A stretch of DNA of 64,000 bases from Plantactinospora sp. BC1 (GTDB lineage: Bacteria > Actinomycetota > Actinomycetes > Mycobacteriales > Micromonosporaceae). The DNA lies in contig NZ_CP028158.1 of assembly GCF_003030345.1 (NCBI RefSeq), forward strand, positions 3,782,001 through 3,846,000, written 5' to 3'. Both the position numbers and the translations under genes were made by a program. Below the pieces are notes generated by a model. That model did not search any database. It saw only the letters and a program-made list of their open reading frames with translations, and was not told where the DNA came from. Positions 54,134 to 61,223 of the stretch are shown here, piece after piece (within the stretch, counting starts at the first letter, position 1; every line of letters starts with the position of its first letter).

Positions 54134-55522
54134 GTGACTTCCGATTCGGTTATCGACAGCCTGAGCGCGGCGGTCGGCGCGAGCCCGGACGACGTCCCGC
54201 TGCGGCTGCATCTCGCCGGGCTGCTCCTCGACGCCGGACGTCCCGCCGAGGCGATCGCGCACGTCGGGCAGGCGCTCGCCCGTAACCCCGCCGATCCCCA
54301 GGCACAGGCCCTGATGCAGCGGGCCCTGGGCGGCGGCACACCCGCGCCCGCCGCCGGCCGGCCGGTCTCCGGTACGCCAACCTCCGGTACGCCGGTCTCC
54401 GATGCGGCCTCGCCGGGCGCGGCGGCCGGTGCGGACGCCTCCGCCGGAGCGGTCGGCGGCACCGGGCCGGCAGCCGACCCACCACGCCCCGGCCAGCCGG
54501 GCGTACCGGGCCAGCCGGGCGCACCGGGCCAGCCGGGTGACGATCCGCTCGCCGCCTACGAGCAGGAACTCGCCGACGTCGTACCGCCGCGCTTCTCACC
54601 GGCCGGAGACCAGCCCGAGCCGGTGACCGGGGACGCCGACCGGATGTTCGACGTCGAGGTCTCCACGATCCGGCTCGGTGACGTCGGCGGGATGACCGAG
54701 GTCAAGGAGCGGTTGGAGCTGGCCTTCCTCGGCCCGCTGCGCAACCCGGAACTGCGCAAGCTCTACGGCAAGAGCCTGCGCGGCGGCCTGATGCTGTACG
54801 GCCCGCCCGGCTGCGGCAAGACGTTCCTGGCCAAGGCGATCGCGGGCGAGATGGGCGCCAAGTTCATCTCGCTCTCCATCGTGGACGTGCTGGACATGTG
54901 GATCGGCAACTCCGAGCGCAACCTGCACGAGCTGTTCCAGACGGCCCGGCGCAGCGCGCCGTGCGTACTCTTCCTCGACGAGGTCGACGCGCTCGGACAC
55001 AAGCGCTCCAAGGTCACCTCCAGCGGGATGCGGACGATCGGCAACCAACTGCTGGCCGAACTCGACGGTGTGGAGGGCAACAACGAGGGCGTCTTCGTGC
55101 TGGCCGCCACCAACACGCCCTGGGACGTGGACCCCGCGCTGCGCCGCCCCGGCCGCCTCGACCGGGTGGTGCTGGTACTCCCGCCGGACGCGCCGGCCCG
55201 GACCTCGATCCTCGAGTACCACCTGCGGGAGCGGCCGATCGCCAACATCGACGTACGCCGGATCGTCGCCGCCACCGACGACTTCTCCGGCGCCGACCTG
55301 GCGCACCTGTGCGAGTCGGCCGCCGAGTACGCGATGGCCGACTCGATCCGGCGCGGCGAGGTACGGATGATCGAGCAGCGCGACTTCGACCGGGCGCTCA
55401 AGGACATCCGCCCCTCCACCAAGCCGTGGTTCGCCACCGCCCGCAACGTGGCGATGTTCGCCAACGAGGGCGGCATGTACGACGACCTCGTCGGCTATCT
55501 GAAGCGGCGGAAGCTGCTCTGA
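54134..55522 (+). CDS. AAA+ ATPase with N-terminal TPR-like segment
   Basis: 462 residues. The N-terminus (about 8-65) resembles a TPR hairpin pair (LRLHLAGLLLDAGRPAEAIAHV). A long Pro/Gly/Ala linker (about 67-140) follows. The AAA+ module (about 185-445) has Walker A GPPGCGKTF, Walker B LFLDEVDALG and the sensor/arginine region LRRPGRLDR. It resembles CDC48/SpoVK-type ATPases. It is translationally coupled to a TPR membrane protein. Partner and substrate unknown. Confidence 0.88.
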   Translation: MTSDSVIDSLSAAVGASPDDVPLRLHLAGLLLDAGRPAEAIAHVGQALARNPADPQAQALMQRALGGGTPAPAAGRPVSGTPTSGTPVSDAASPGAAAGADASAGAVGGTGPAADPPRPGQPGVPGQPGAPGQPGDDPLAAYEQELADVVPPRFSPAGDQPEPVTGDADRMFDVEVSTIRLGDVGGMTEVKERLELAFLGPLRNPELRKLYGKSLRGGLMLYGPPGCGKTFLAKAIAGEMGAKFISLSIVDVLDMWIGNSERNLHELFQTARRSAPCVLFLDEVDALGHKRSKVTSSGMRTIGNQLLAELDGVEGNNEGVFVLAATNTPWDVDPALRRPGRLDRVVLVLPPDAPARTSILEYHLRERPIANIDVRRIVAATDDFSGADLAHLCESAAEYAMADSIRRGEVRMIEQRDFDRALKDIRPSTKPWFATARNVAMFANEGGMYDDLVGYLKRRKLL

Positions 55523-56739
55523 TGACCGCCGGGGTCGACACCGGAGGGGGTGGGCCCAGCGACGGTGCGGCCGGGGACGGGACCGCACCGTCGGCCGGGG
55601 GCGGCTCGGGCGCGGACCCCGGGACGGCGCTGCTGGAGCGGGCGTTGCAGCTCGCCCAGGTGGGCCGGGTGAAGGCGGCGTACCCGCTGATCAACGAGGC
55701 GCTCCGGGCCGACCCGGGCGACAGCTACGCGCTCCAGGTGCTCGGCTACTGCTACCAGCGGGAGGGCCGCTGGGCGGACATGCTGACCGTGCTCGACATG
55801 GCGGCCCGGAGCCTCCCCGCCAGTCCGCAGGTGCAGCGGAACCGCTCCCTGGCGCTCCGCCAGCTGGGCCGGATTCCCGAGGCGCTCGCCGCCGCCGAGC
55901 TGGCCCGTACCCTCGATCCGGACGACGCCCGCAGCGAACTCGCCCGGGCCGAGGCGCTGCTCTGCGGTCGGGGTACCCGCACGGTGCTCGCCGCGCTGGC
56001 CGCGACCCGGCGGGCCAGGGAACTCGATCCGGAGAGTGTCTGGGCGCACGTCACCGAGGGCAGGGTGCAGCGCCGGATGGCCGAGTTCGGTCGGGCCCGG
56101 GCGGCGTACCTGGAGGCGCTGCGGCTTGCCCCCGACGACCCGCAGGCCCTGTATCAGTTGGCCACCTTGGACAGTGATCGGGGCCGGGCGGTGCGCGCCT
56201 CGCCGGTGATGGCCGGGATGCTCCAGACGGTACCCACCGATCCGGTCGCGATCCGGGCCGCCACCGGGAACGCCCGCCGGGCGCTCTGGCTGCTGACCGA
56301 TCTCGGCTGCGTCGTACTCCTGCTCGTGACGCTCCTGGTGGGGACGTTGCAGGATGTGGTCGACTCCCGGCCGCTCGCCACGGCCAGCGGGTTGCTGGTG
56401 GTGCTGGCCGGCGCGGCCGGCGTCTTCGCGCTGCTGCGCTGGCGGTTCAACCGGCTCTCCGGGCCGACCCGCACGCTGGTCCTGGTCAACCGTTACCGGT
56501 TCTCCTTCGTCACCGCGCCGCTGCGGCTCGTCGCCCTGCTGCTCGGCATGCTGCTGATCACGCTCGACCCGCATCCGCCGACCGCTGTCGAGGTCGTCGG
56601 CGGGGCGTCGCTGATCGTGCCGCTGGTGACGCTGATCATCCGGTGGCGCAGCCGGGCCGCCGTCGAGGTGGGTCTGCTGGTCCGCCGCTGCTGGTTCCGG
56701 CTCCGCCGCCTCAACTCCGGCACCCGAACGCCGACCTGA
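55522..56739 (+). CDS. TPR membrane protein coupled to AAA+ ATPase
   Basis: 405 residues. Residues about 35-235 hold TPR repeats (ALQVLGYCYQREGRWADML, NRSLALRQLGRIPEALAAAE, AHVTEGRVQRRMAEFGRARA). Three or four hydrophobic segments follow (about 253-273, 283-303, 328-345, 353-373). The ATG overlaps the AAA+ stop (TGATG). A joint membrane-linked role with the ATPase is inferred from the coupling; no function is known. Confidence 0.85.
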   Translation: MTAGVDTGGGGPSDGAAGDGTAPSAGGGSGADPGTALLERALQLAQVGRVKAAYPLINEALRADPGDSYALQVLGYCYQREGRWADMLTVLDMAARSLPASPQVQRNRSLALRQLGRIPEALAAAELARTLDPDDARSELARAEALLCGRGTRTVLAALAATRRARELDPESVWAHVTEGRVQRRMAEFGRARAAYLEALRLAPDDPQALYQLATLDSDRGRAVRASPVMAGMLQTVPTDPVAIRAATGNARRALWLLTDLGCVVLLLVTLLVGTLQDVVDSRPLATASGLLVVLAGAAGVFALLRWRFNRLSGPTRTLVLVNRYRFSFVTAPLRLVALLLGMLLITLDPHPPTAVEVVGGASLIVPLVTLIIRWRSRAAVEVGLLVRRCWFRLRRLNSGTRTPT

Positions 56740-56744
56740 CCGGG

Positions 56745-56804
56745 CCCGAACGACGGCCCGAACGACGGCCCGAACGACGGCCCGAACGACGACCCGAACG
56801 ACGG
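56745..56804. repeat. Five 12-bp tandem repeats after the TPR gene
   Basis: CCCGAACGACGG five times in perfect 12-bp register (one copy ends GA), starting 5 nt after the TPR stop. The array is a multiple of 3, is outside any supported gene and is likely variable in copy number. Confidence 0.9.
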
Positions 56805-56853
56805 CCTGAGCGGGGGGCTCGGCGGTGGGACGGGTTCCGGGATCGGCGGCGGC

Positions 56854-57093
56854 TCAGCCGGCCAGTGATCGACGTCGGCCGACCGCGAGTACCTTGACCC
56901 GCTGCCGGCCCGCCCGCACCATGCCGAGGGCGGCGAAGGCGGCGGCGATCCGGTCCGCGGCCTCCCTGCTGGTGGCGCCGACGACCTGGCGGCGCCGCTC
57001 CGGCTCGATCCGCTCGTCCCGGCCCTCCTTGGTCAGTGGCCGCACGTCGGTGAGCACCACGAGGAACCGGGTCACCGTGACCGCCCCGGCCAC
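56854..57093 (-). CDS. Small protein of the divergent pair, function unknown
   Basis: 79 residues at most. It reads VTRFLVVLTDVRPLTKEGRD near the start and has a helix TSREAADRIAAAFAALGMVR, ending in basic residues. GTG 57093 or GTG 57075 could be the start; no clear Shine-Dalgarno. It is downstream of the Cys-rich gene and probably co-transcribed. Function unknown. Confidence 0.55.
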   Translation of the reverse strand: MAGAVTVTRFLVVLTDVRPLTKEGRDERIEPERRRQVVGATSREAADRIAAAFAALGMVRAGRQRVKVLAVGRRRSLAG

Positions 57094-57141
57094 CGTCGCG
57101 GATGGCTGCGCCGCCCGCGACCACTCCGAAGTCCGTGCCGG

Positions 57142-57318
57142 TCAGAGGCCACGGCGAGCCGCCTCCGGCTCGGCGGTCGTGCCGGCCAGCCCACCCCACC
57201 GGTCCCGGCACACGTAGGCCAGGTCGGCGTGGATCCACGCGTCCTCGTTGTCCCGCAACACTGGTCGCGCGCACCAGCGGCATCGGGAAACCCGAGGCCA
57301 GCACGGGGTCGCGGTCAT
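57142..57318 (-). CDS. 58-residue Cys-rich protein divergent from HTH/DUF397
   Basis: Starts MTATPCWPRVSRCRWCARPV; a CxxC (CRWC), then WIHADLAYVCRDRWGG, giving a possible zinc site from CxxC plus His and Cys. The ATG at 57318 has GGAGG 7 nt upstream. Divergent from the HTH gene at 57545. Short, so easily missed; function unknown. Confidence 0.7.
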   Translation of the reverse strand: MTATPCWPRVSRCRWCARPVLRDNEDAWIHADLAYVCRDRWGGLAGTTAEPEAARRGL

Positions 57319-57544
57319 CTGTCACCTCCAGGTCCGCTTGCTGGCGGGAGGGACACGGCGATCGGGTACGGGAAGGTCCGATCGCCGTGCGCCTCATTCC
57401 CCTTCGGTCACCCACAGCCACCGTCGACACGACCACCGGCGGTGAGGACGTGATGACAGATTGCCAGTTGTGAACGCGTGAATGCAACTCTCACGTACCT
57501 TCTCTCATGCACACATTCCCGGTTCCATGTGACAGGATCGATGC

Positions 57545-58390
57545 ATGGCTCCGAAGTCGTTCCGCGCCCGCCGCCTCGGCATCGCCCTACGCCATGCCCG
57601 CGAGGCGGCCGGGCTCACCCTCGAACAGGCCGCCGACGAGATCAACAGCACCCGCAGCACGCTCTCGCGGTACGAGAACGCGCAGACGATGGTCAGCCCG
57701 GCCTCGGTACGCGCCCTGCTCACCCTCTACAGGCGGCCGGAGAGCGAACTGGAGGACATGGTGGCGCTCGCCAAGGAGGCCAGGAAGCAGGGTTGGTGGG
57801 TCCCGTACTCGTACATCCTGGACCGCCGCACCATCGACTTCATCGCCGTCGAGGCCGAGGCCACCGCGATCGCGAACTTCGAGCCCTCGGTCGTGCCGGG
57901 CCTGCTCCAGACCACGGAGTACATCCGGGCGATCATGCGCGGCGGCCCGCACACCCTCGGCGACGAGGAGGTGGAGCAGCGGGTGCAGATCCGGATCGGC
58001 CGGCAGGAGCGGCTGAAGGAGAGCGACCCGCCGATCTTCGACGCCATCGTCGACGAGGGCGCCCTGCTCCGCCCGGTCGGCGGGGAGGCCGTGATGGCAG
58101 CACAGCTGAAGAGCCTGCTCAAGATGTCCGAGCTGCCGAACGTCACCGTCCAGGTCATCCCGCTCAAGGCCGGCTACCACCGCGGTACCCGTGGCTCGCT
58201 GCACCTGCTCGAGTTCGCCGACCCGGAGGATCCGATCCTCGCCTCGGTGGAGACCGTCGCCGGACAACTGATCCTCGACCGGCCGCACGAGCTGCGCACC
58301 TGCACCAAGATCATGGAACACCTGCGGGCCGTCGCACTGAGTCCCGCGGAAAGCCGCGACACCATCAACCGCCTCCTGAAAGGACTGTGA
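57545..58390 (+). CDS. HTH regulator with DUF5753 domain
   Basis: 281 residues. The N-terminal XRE HTH (about 6-62) has LRHAREAAGLTLEQAADEI and STLSRYENAQTMVSPASV. The C-terminal DUF5753 domain (about 95-270) has EPSVVPGLLQTTEYIRAIM and EGALLRPVGGEAVMAAQL. Such regulators usually act together with a small DUF397 protein, encoded 1 nt downstream. Target unknown. Confidence 0.93.
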   Translation: MAPKSFRARRLGIALRHAREAAGLTLEQAADEINSTRSTLSRYENAQTMVSPASVRALLTLYRRPESELEDMVALAKEARKQGWWVPYSYILDRRTIDFIAVEAEATAIANFEPSVVPGLLQTTEYIRAIMRGGPHTLGDEEVEQRVQIRIGRQERLKESDPPIFDAIVDEGALLRPVGGEAVMAAQLKSLLKMSELPNVTVQVIPLKAGYHRGTRGSLHLLEFADPEDPILASVETVAGQLILDRPHELRTCTKIMEHLRAVALSPAESRDTINRLLKGL

Positions 58391-58391
58391 C

Positions 58392-58616
58392 ATGTCACCG
58401 GAGACCACCGACCTGCTCGGCCGGGCCCCCTGGCGCAAGAGCAGCCACAGCGGAGACCAGGGCGCCTGCGTCGAGTTCGCCCTGCTCGCCGGGGCCGCCG
58501 ACGACGTCGTGGCCGTCCGCGACTCCAAGGACACCACCGGGCCGGTGCTGATTTTCGCGCCGGCCGCCTGGACCGCATTCACCACCGCGCTGCCCGCCTC
58601 CCCCGTTCTCCCCTGA
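58392..58616 (+). CDS. DUF397 domain protein
   Basis: 74 residues with the family pattern: WRKSSHSGDQGACVEFA near the N-terminus, then VVAVRDSKDTTGPVLIFAPAAW. DUF397 proteins pair with DUF5753 HTH regulators in actinobacteria and are thought to modulate them. One base separates it from the HTH stop; the ATG is at 58392. Confidence 0.93.
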   Translation: MSPETTDLLGRAPWRKSSHSGDQGACVEFALLAGAADDVVAVRDSKDTTGPVLIFAPAAWTAFTTALPASPVLP

Positions 58617-58986
58617 CAGTGAGGATGTAGGAGCGGGTCACCCGGCCGGTCTGACTCAGCCTCTGACTGACCTTGGGTGTCTTCTAGGGGATTCGTCGGT
58701 CTGCCCGGGTGACCCGTTCCTGCACTCACCGACCGGGCGCTCGATCACCGCCCACTGCCGATCAGTCAGCGACGACTCGTACGCCGGTTTACAAACACAA
58801 CGACACAGAAGTGATCTTCGTCCAAAGAGTCAGCAAAGGTCACGCCGAGGTATCACAACACTCTCTAAGAGGGGACCAGATGTCCCGCCAGGGAAACCGG
58901 CGGTGGTGGCCGAGCGGGGTGGAGAGCGGGCCGGCAGCGCCGGTGCAAGGAGGCAGCCGGGGCCTACTGATCACCGCCCGCACGAC
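58617..58986. other. Intergenic region between DUF397 and VanZ (370 nt)
   Basis: Contains the 17-bp inverted repeat, then a relatively AT-rich stretch (about 58785-58870). An ATG at 58879 (plus) has AGAGGGG upstream and an open frame that runs antisense into the VanZ gene; I do not call it. The VanZ gene ends at 58987. Confidence 0.5.
58629..58721. repeat. 17-bp inverted repeat with 59-nt spacer after DUF397
   Basis: 58629-58645 and 58705-58721 are inverted repeats with a single G-T mismatch in 17. The spacer holds shorter CTGACT/GGTCTG repeats. It could fold as a large RNA hairpin ending the DUF397 transcript or mark a recombination or protein-binding site. Confidence 0.7.
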
Positions 58987-59583
58987 TCAGGATTCCGGTG
59001 CCGGCGCCGATCGGGGCAGCCCCGACGAGGTTTCGGCGGTGTCGCGCCACCAGCGACGCGACGCCAGCGCGGCCAGGCCGGCGCCGGCGGCGTTGAGCAG
59101 TACGTCGTCCACTGAGGACACCCGGTCCAGCCGCAGGAGGTACTGCGCGGCTTCGACCAGTACCGAGCAGCCCGCAGCGAGCGCCAGGATCCGCGGTACC
59201 GACGCCAGCGCCGGGAACCGCAGCGGGGCGAGGAAGCCCAGCGCCGCGAAGACCAGCAGGTTGCCGATCACCTGGCCCGCCGCGGTCAGCGGCCCGGCGG
59301 CGGCGATCGTGAACAGGTCGACCAGTGGTACCAGGCTCACCCGACCGGAGACGGTGCCGGCCCGGTCACCCGGCAACATGATCATCCATACCCACGGCAC
59401 CGTGCCGTAGACGATGCCGACCTCGGCCAGCGACATCCGCCAGGCCCACGCCGGCTCGGTGCCGGCGGCCCTGCGACGGCGTGCCAGCGCCCACACCGTC
59501 AGCGCCGCCAACGGCAGTACGGCCACCGTGATGAGTACCACGCCGGTGAATGTGCCGACCCAGCCGTGCCAGCCCCTGAGCAT
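58987..59583 (-). CDS. VanZ family membrane protein
   Basis: 198 residues with four or five hydrophobic segments. The VanZ signature is NLLVFAALGFLAPL and SVLVEAAQYLLRLDRVSSVDDVLLNAAG in pieces. The name is historical (teicoplanin resistance); function is mostly unknown. ATG with GGAGG 4 nt upstream. Divergent from the RiPP genes. Confidence 0.88.
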   Translation of the reverse strand: MLRGWHGWVGTFTGVVLITVAVLPLAALTVWALARRRRAAGTEPAWAWRMSLAEVGIVYGTVPWVWMIMLPGDRAGTVSGRVSLVPLVDLFTIAAAGPLTAAGQVIGNLLVFAALGFLAPLRFPALASVPRILALAAGCSVLVEAAQYLLRLDRVSSVDDVLLNAAGAGLAALASRRWWRDTAETSSGLPRSAPAPES

Positions 59584-59744
59584 GCCGCCTCCGCTTCCGT
59601 CCGACCGTGAAACTACCCGGCGCGCCTCCGGCGGCTGACCCGACCAACCGGCCGCCGGTCCGGGTCGCCTCGTCCCACATTGGGCTCTCGGGCCGCCGCC
59701 GGGAAACCATGACCGCTAACATTTGCTCTGCGATTGGCGTGTCC

Positions 59745-59763
59745 TTCGGCGCAATGCGCCGAA
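59745..59763. promoter_or_regulatory. Perfect 19-bp palindrome upstream of fxsA
   Basis: TTCGGCGCA-A-TGCGCCGAA: 9-bp perfect arms around one base, ending 44 nt before the precursor start. Such a symmetric site suggests an operator for a dimeric regulator; as RNA it could also form a short hairpin in the 5' UTR. It is not a common terminator. Confidence 0.6.
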
Positions 59764-59807
59764 TTGTCGGATGCTAGGGGCAGTACCGATCACCCAGGGT
59801 GGGTCGC

Positions 59808-59978
59808 ATGGAACCTTTGGCCGAGACTGCTCACTTCGACCTTGTCGATCTGACCGGCGTGAGCCTGGCCAAGCTCAACGAGTTGCCGCAGACCGTCTTC
59901 GTCGGCTCGTTGCGGAGGATCCTCGAAGACATCGAAGAGCCCCACGACGTGGTGGCCGGGTGGAACTCGGCCATGTAG
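59808..59978 (+). CDS. fxsA: FxSxx-COOH type RiPP precursor peptide
   Basis: 56-residue peptide (MEPLAETAHFDLVDLTGVSL... at the N-terminus) ending W-N-S-A-M at 52-56. FxSxx-COOH precursors carry an aromatic-x-Ser-x-x C-terminus; the usual Phe is Trp here. The leader contains VSLAKLNELPQTVF, resembling conserved leader helices. ATG with an AGGGTGGG purine run upstream. It lies 3 nt before the radical SAM maturase, which is expected to link the aromatic residue and a nearby side chain into a cyclophane. Confidence 0.85.
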   Translation: MEPLAETAHFDLVDLTGVSLAKLNELPQTVFVGSLRRILEDIEEPHDVVAGWNSAM

Positions 59979-59981
59979 GTC

Positions 59982-61223
59982 ATGCCGCCAGTGCCTCTTC
60001 CACCACCCGCCACGACCCGGCCGCCGGAGCCCGCCCGCTCCGCGCCGCCGGGCGCCGGCGCGGAGGGGCGAGGGGTGCCGTTCCGCGAGTACGTCGTCAA
60101 ACTGCGGTCGCGCTGCAACCTCGCCTGCGACTACTGCTACATGTACGAACTGGCCGACCAGAGCGCCCGCAGCGCACCGGCGGTCATGAACAGCGCGGTT
60201 TTCGACCGCGTGTGCGAGCGGATCGCCGAACATGCCGACACGCACGGGCTGGCCGAGGTGCGGGTGGTGTTCCACGGCGGTGAGCCGATGCTCGCCGGCT
60301 CCGCACTGCTGGCCCAGTGGGCCGGCCGGCTGCGCGAGGCGTTGCCGGAGCGGATGGCCGCGCAGATCGCGGTGCAGACCAACGGCGTGCTGCTGACCGG
60401 CGCCGACCTGGATCGGCTCGCCGCCGCCGGGGTACGCGTCGGGGTGAGCCTGGACGGCGGTCGGGTCGCCAACGACCGGCACCGGCGCTACCGCAGCGGG
60501 CGCAGCAGCTTCCCGGCGGCGGACCGGGCCCTGCGGATGTTGCGCGCCCGGCCGGAGCTCTTCGCCGGCATCCTCTGCGTGGTGGACGTCGAGAACGACC
60601 CGGTGCACACCTACGAGGCACTCCTCGAATACGACCCGCCGATGGTGGACTTCCTGCTGCCGCACGCGCACTGGGACCGTCCGCCGCCCGGCTGGCGGCC
60701 CGGCACCACCCGCTACGGTGACTGGCTGGTCGCGGTCTTCGACCGGCAGTACGGCGCACCCGTGCAGGAGACCAGGGTGCGGCTCTTCGAGGAGCTGATC
60801 CGCCTCTCGTTCGGTGCACCCAGCCGCACGGAGACGGTGGGGCTGAGCCCCGTCGCCACCGTGGTGTTCAATGTGGACGGCGCATACGAGCAGGTCGACA
60901 CGTTACGGTCGACGTACCCGGGCGCCGTCGGTACCGATCTGACCGTCTTCGCCGATCCGCTGGACGCCGCGATGCACCACCCCCAGGTACGCGCGCGCCA
61001 GGCCGGAGCGGCGGGACTTGCCGACGCCTGCCGGCGGTGCGCCGTGCACCTGGTGTGCGGCGGGGGCTACTACCCTCACCGCTACCGTGCGGCGTCCGGC
61101 TTCGCCAACCCCTCGGTGTACTGCTCGGACCTGGAGCGACTCATCCGCCACATCGTGGCGCGGCTCCGCAGTGATCTGACCGGCCTGAGGGATGGTACGA
61201 ATGCACACGCATCACCTGGCTGA
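59982..61223 (+). CDS. fxsB: FxsB-family radical SAM/SPASM peptide maturase
   Basis: 413 residues. The radical SAM cluster is CNLACDYC (Cys45, 49, 52), with GGEP in VFHGGEPML. The SPASM C-terminal cysteines include CRRCAVHLVCGGGYYP and NPSVYC (about 350-391). The family forms cyclophane crosslinks in FxSxx precursors. The Pro-rich N-terminus (1-30) is variable. It starts 3 nt after fxsA and overlaps the next gene by 23 nt. Confidence 0.93.
   Translation: MPPVPLPPPATTRPPEPARSAPPGAGAEGRGVPFREYVVKLRSRCNLACDYCYMYELADQSARSAPAVMNSAVFDRVCERIAEHADTHGLAEVRVVFHGGEPMLAGSALLAQWAGRLREALPERMAAQIAVQTNGVLLTGADLDRLAAAGVRVGVSLDGGRVANDRHRRYRSGRSSFPAADRALRMLRARPELFAGILCVVDVENDPVHTYEALLEYDPPMVDFLLPHAHWDRPPPGWRPGTTRYGDWLVAVFDRQYGAPVQETRVRLFEELIRLSFGAPSRTETVGLSPVATVVFNVDGAYEQVDTLRSTYPGAVGTDLTVFADPLDAAMHHPQVRARQAGAAGLADACRRCAVHLVCGGGYYPHRYRAASGFANPSVYCSDLERLIRHIVARLRSDLTGLRDGTNAHASPG

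Noticed and set aside
55522-56739. Start of the TPR gene at 54898
   Set aside because: That frame overlaps the AAA+ gene for over 600 nt in another frame; the TGATG junction at 55522 is far more likely.
58879-59410. Plus-strand frame from ATG 58879 with an AGAGGGG upstream
   Set aside because: Most of it is antisense to the VanZ-like gene and no family resemblance is seen; only the start region looks plausible.
58987-59583. Glycopeptide (teicoplanin) resistance from a VanZ-like gene
   Set aside because: VanZ-like proteins are common membrane proteins; no vanHAX genes are present.
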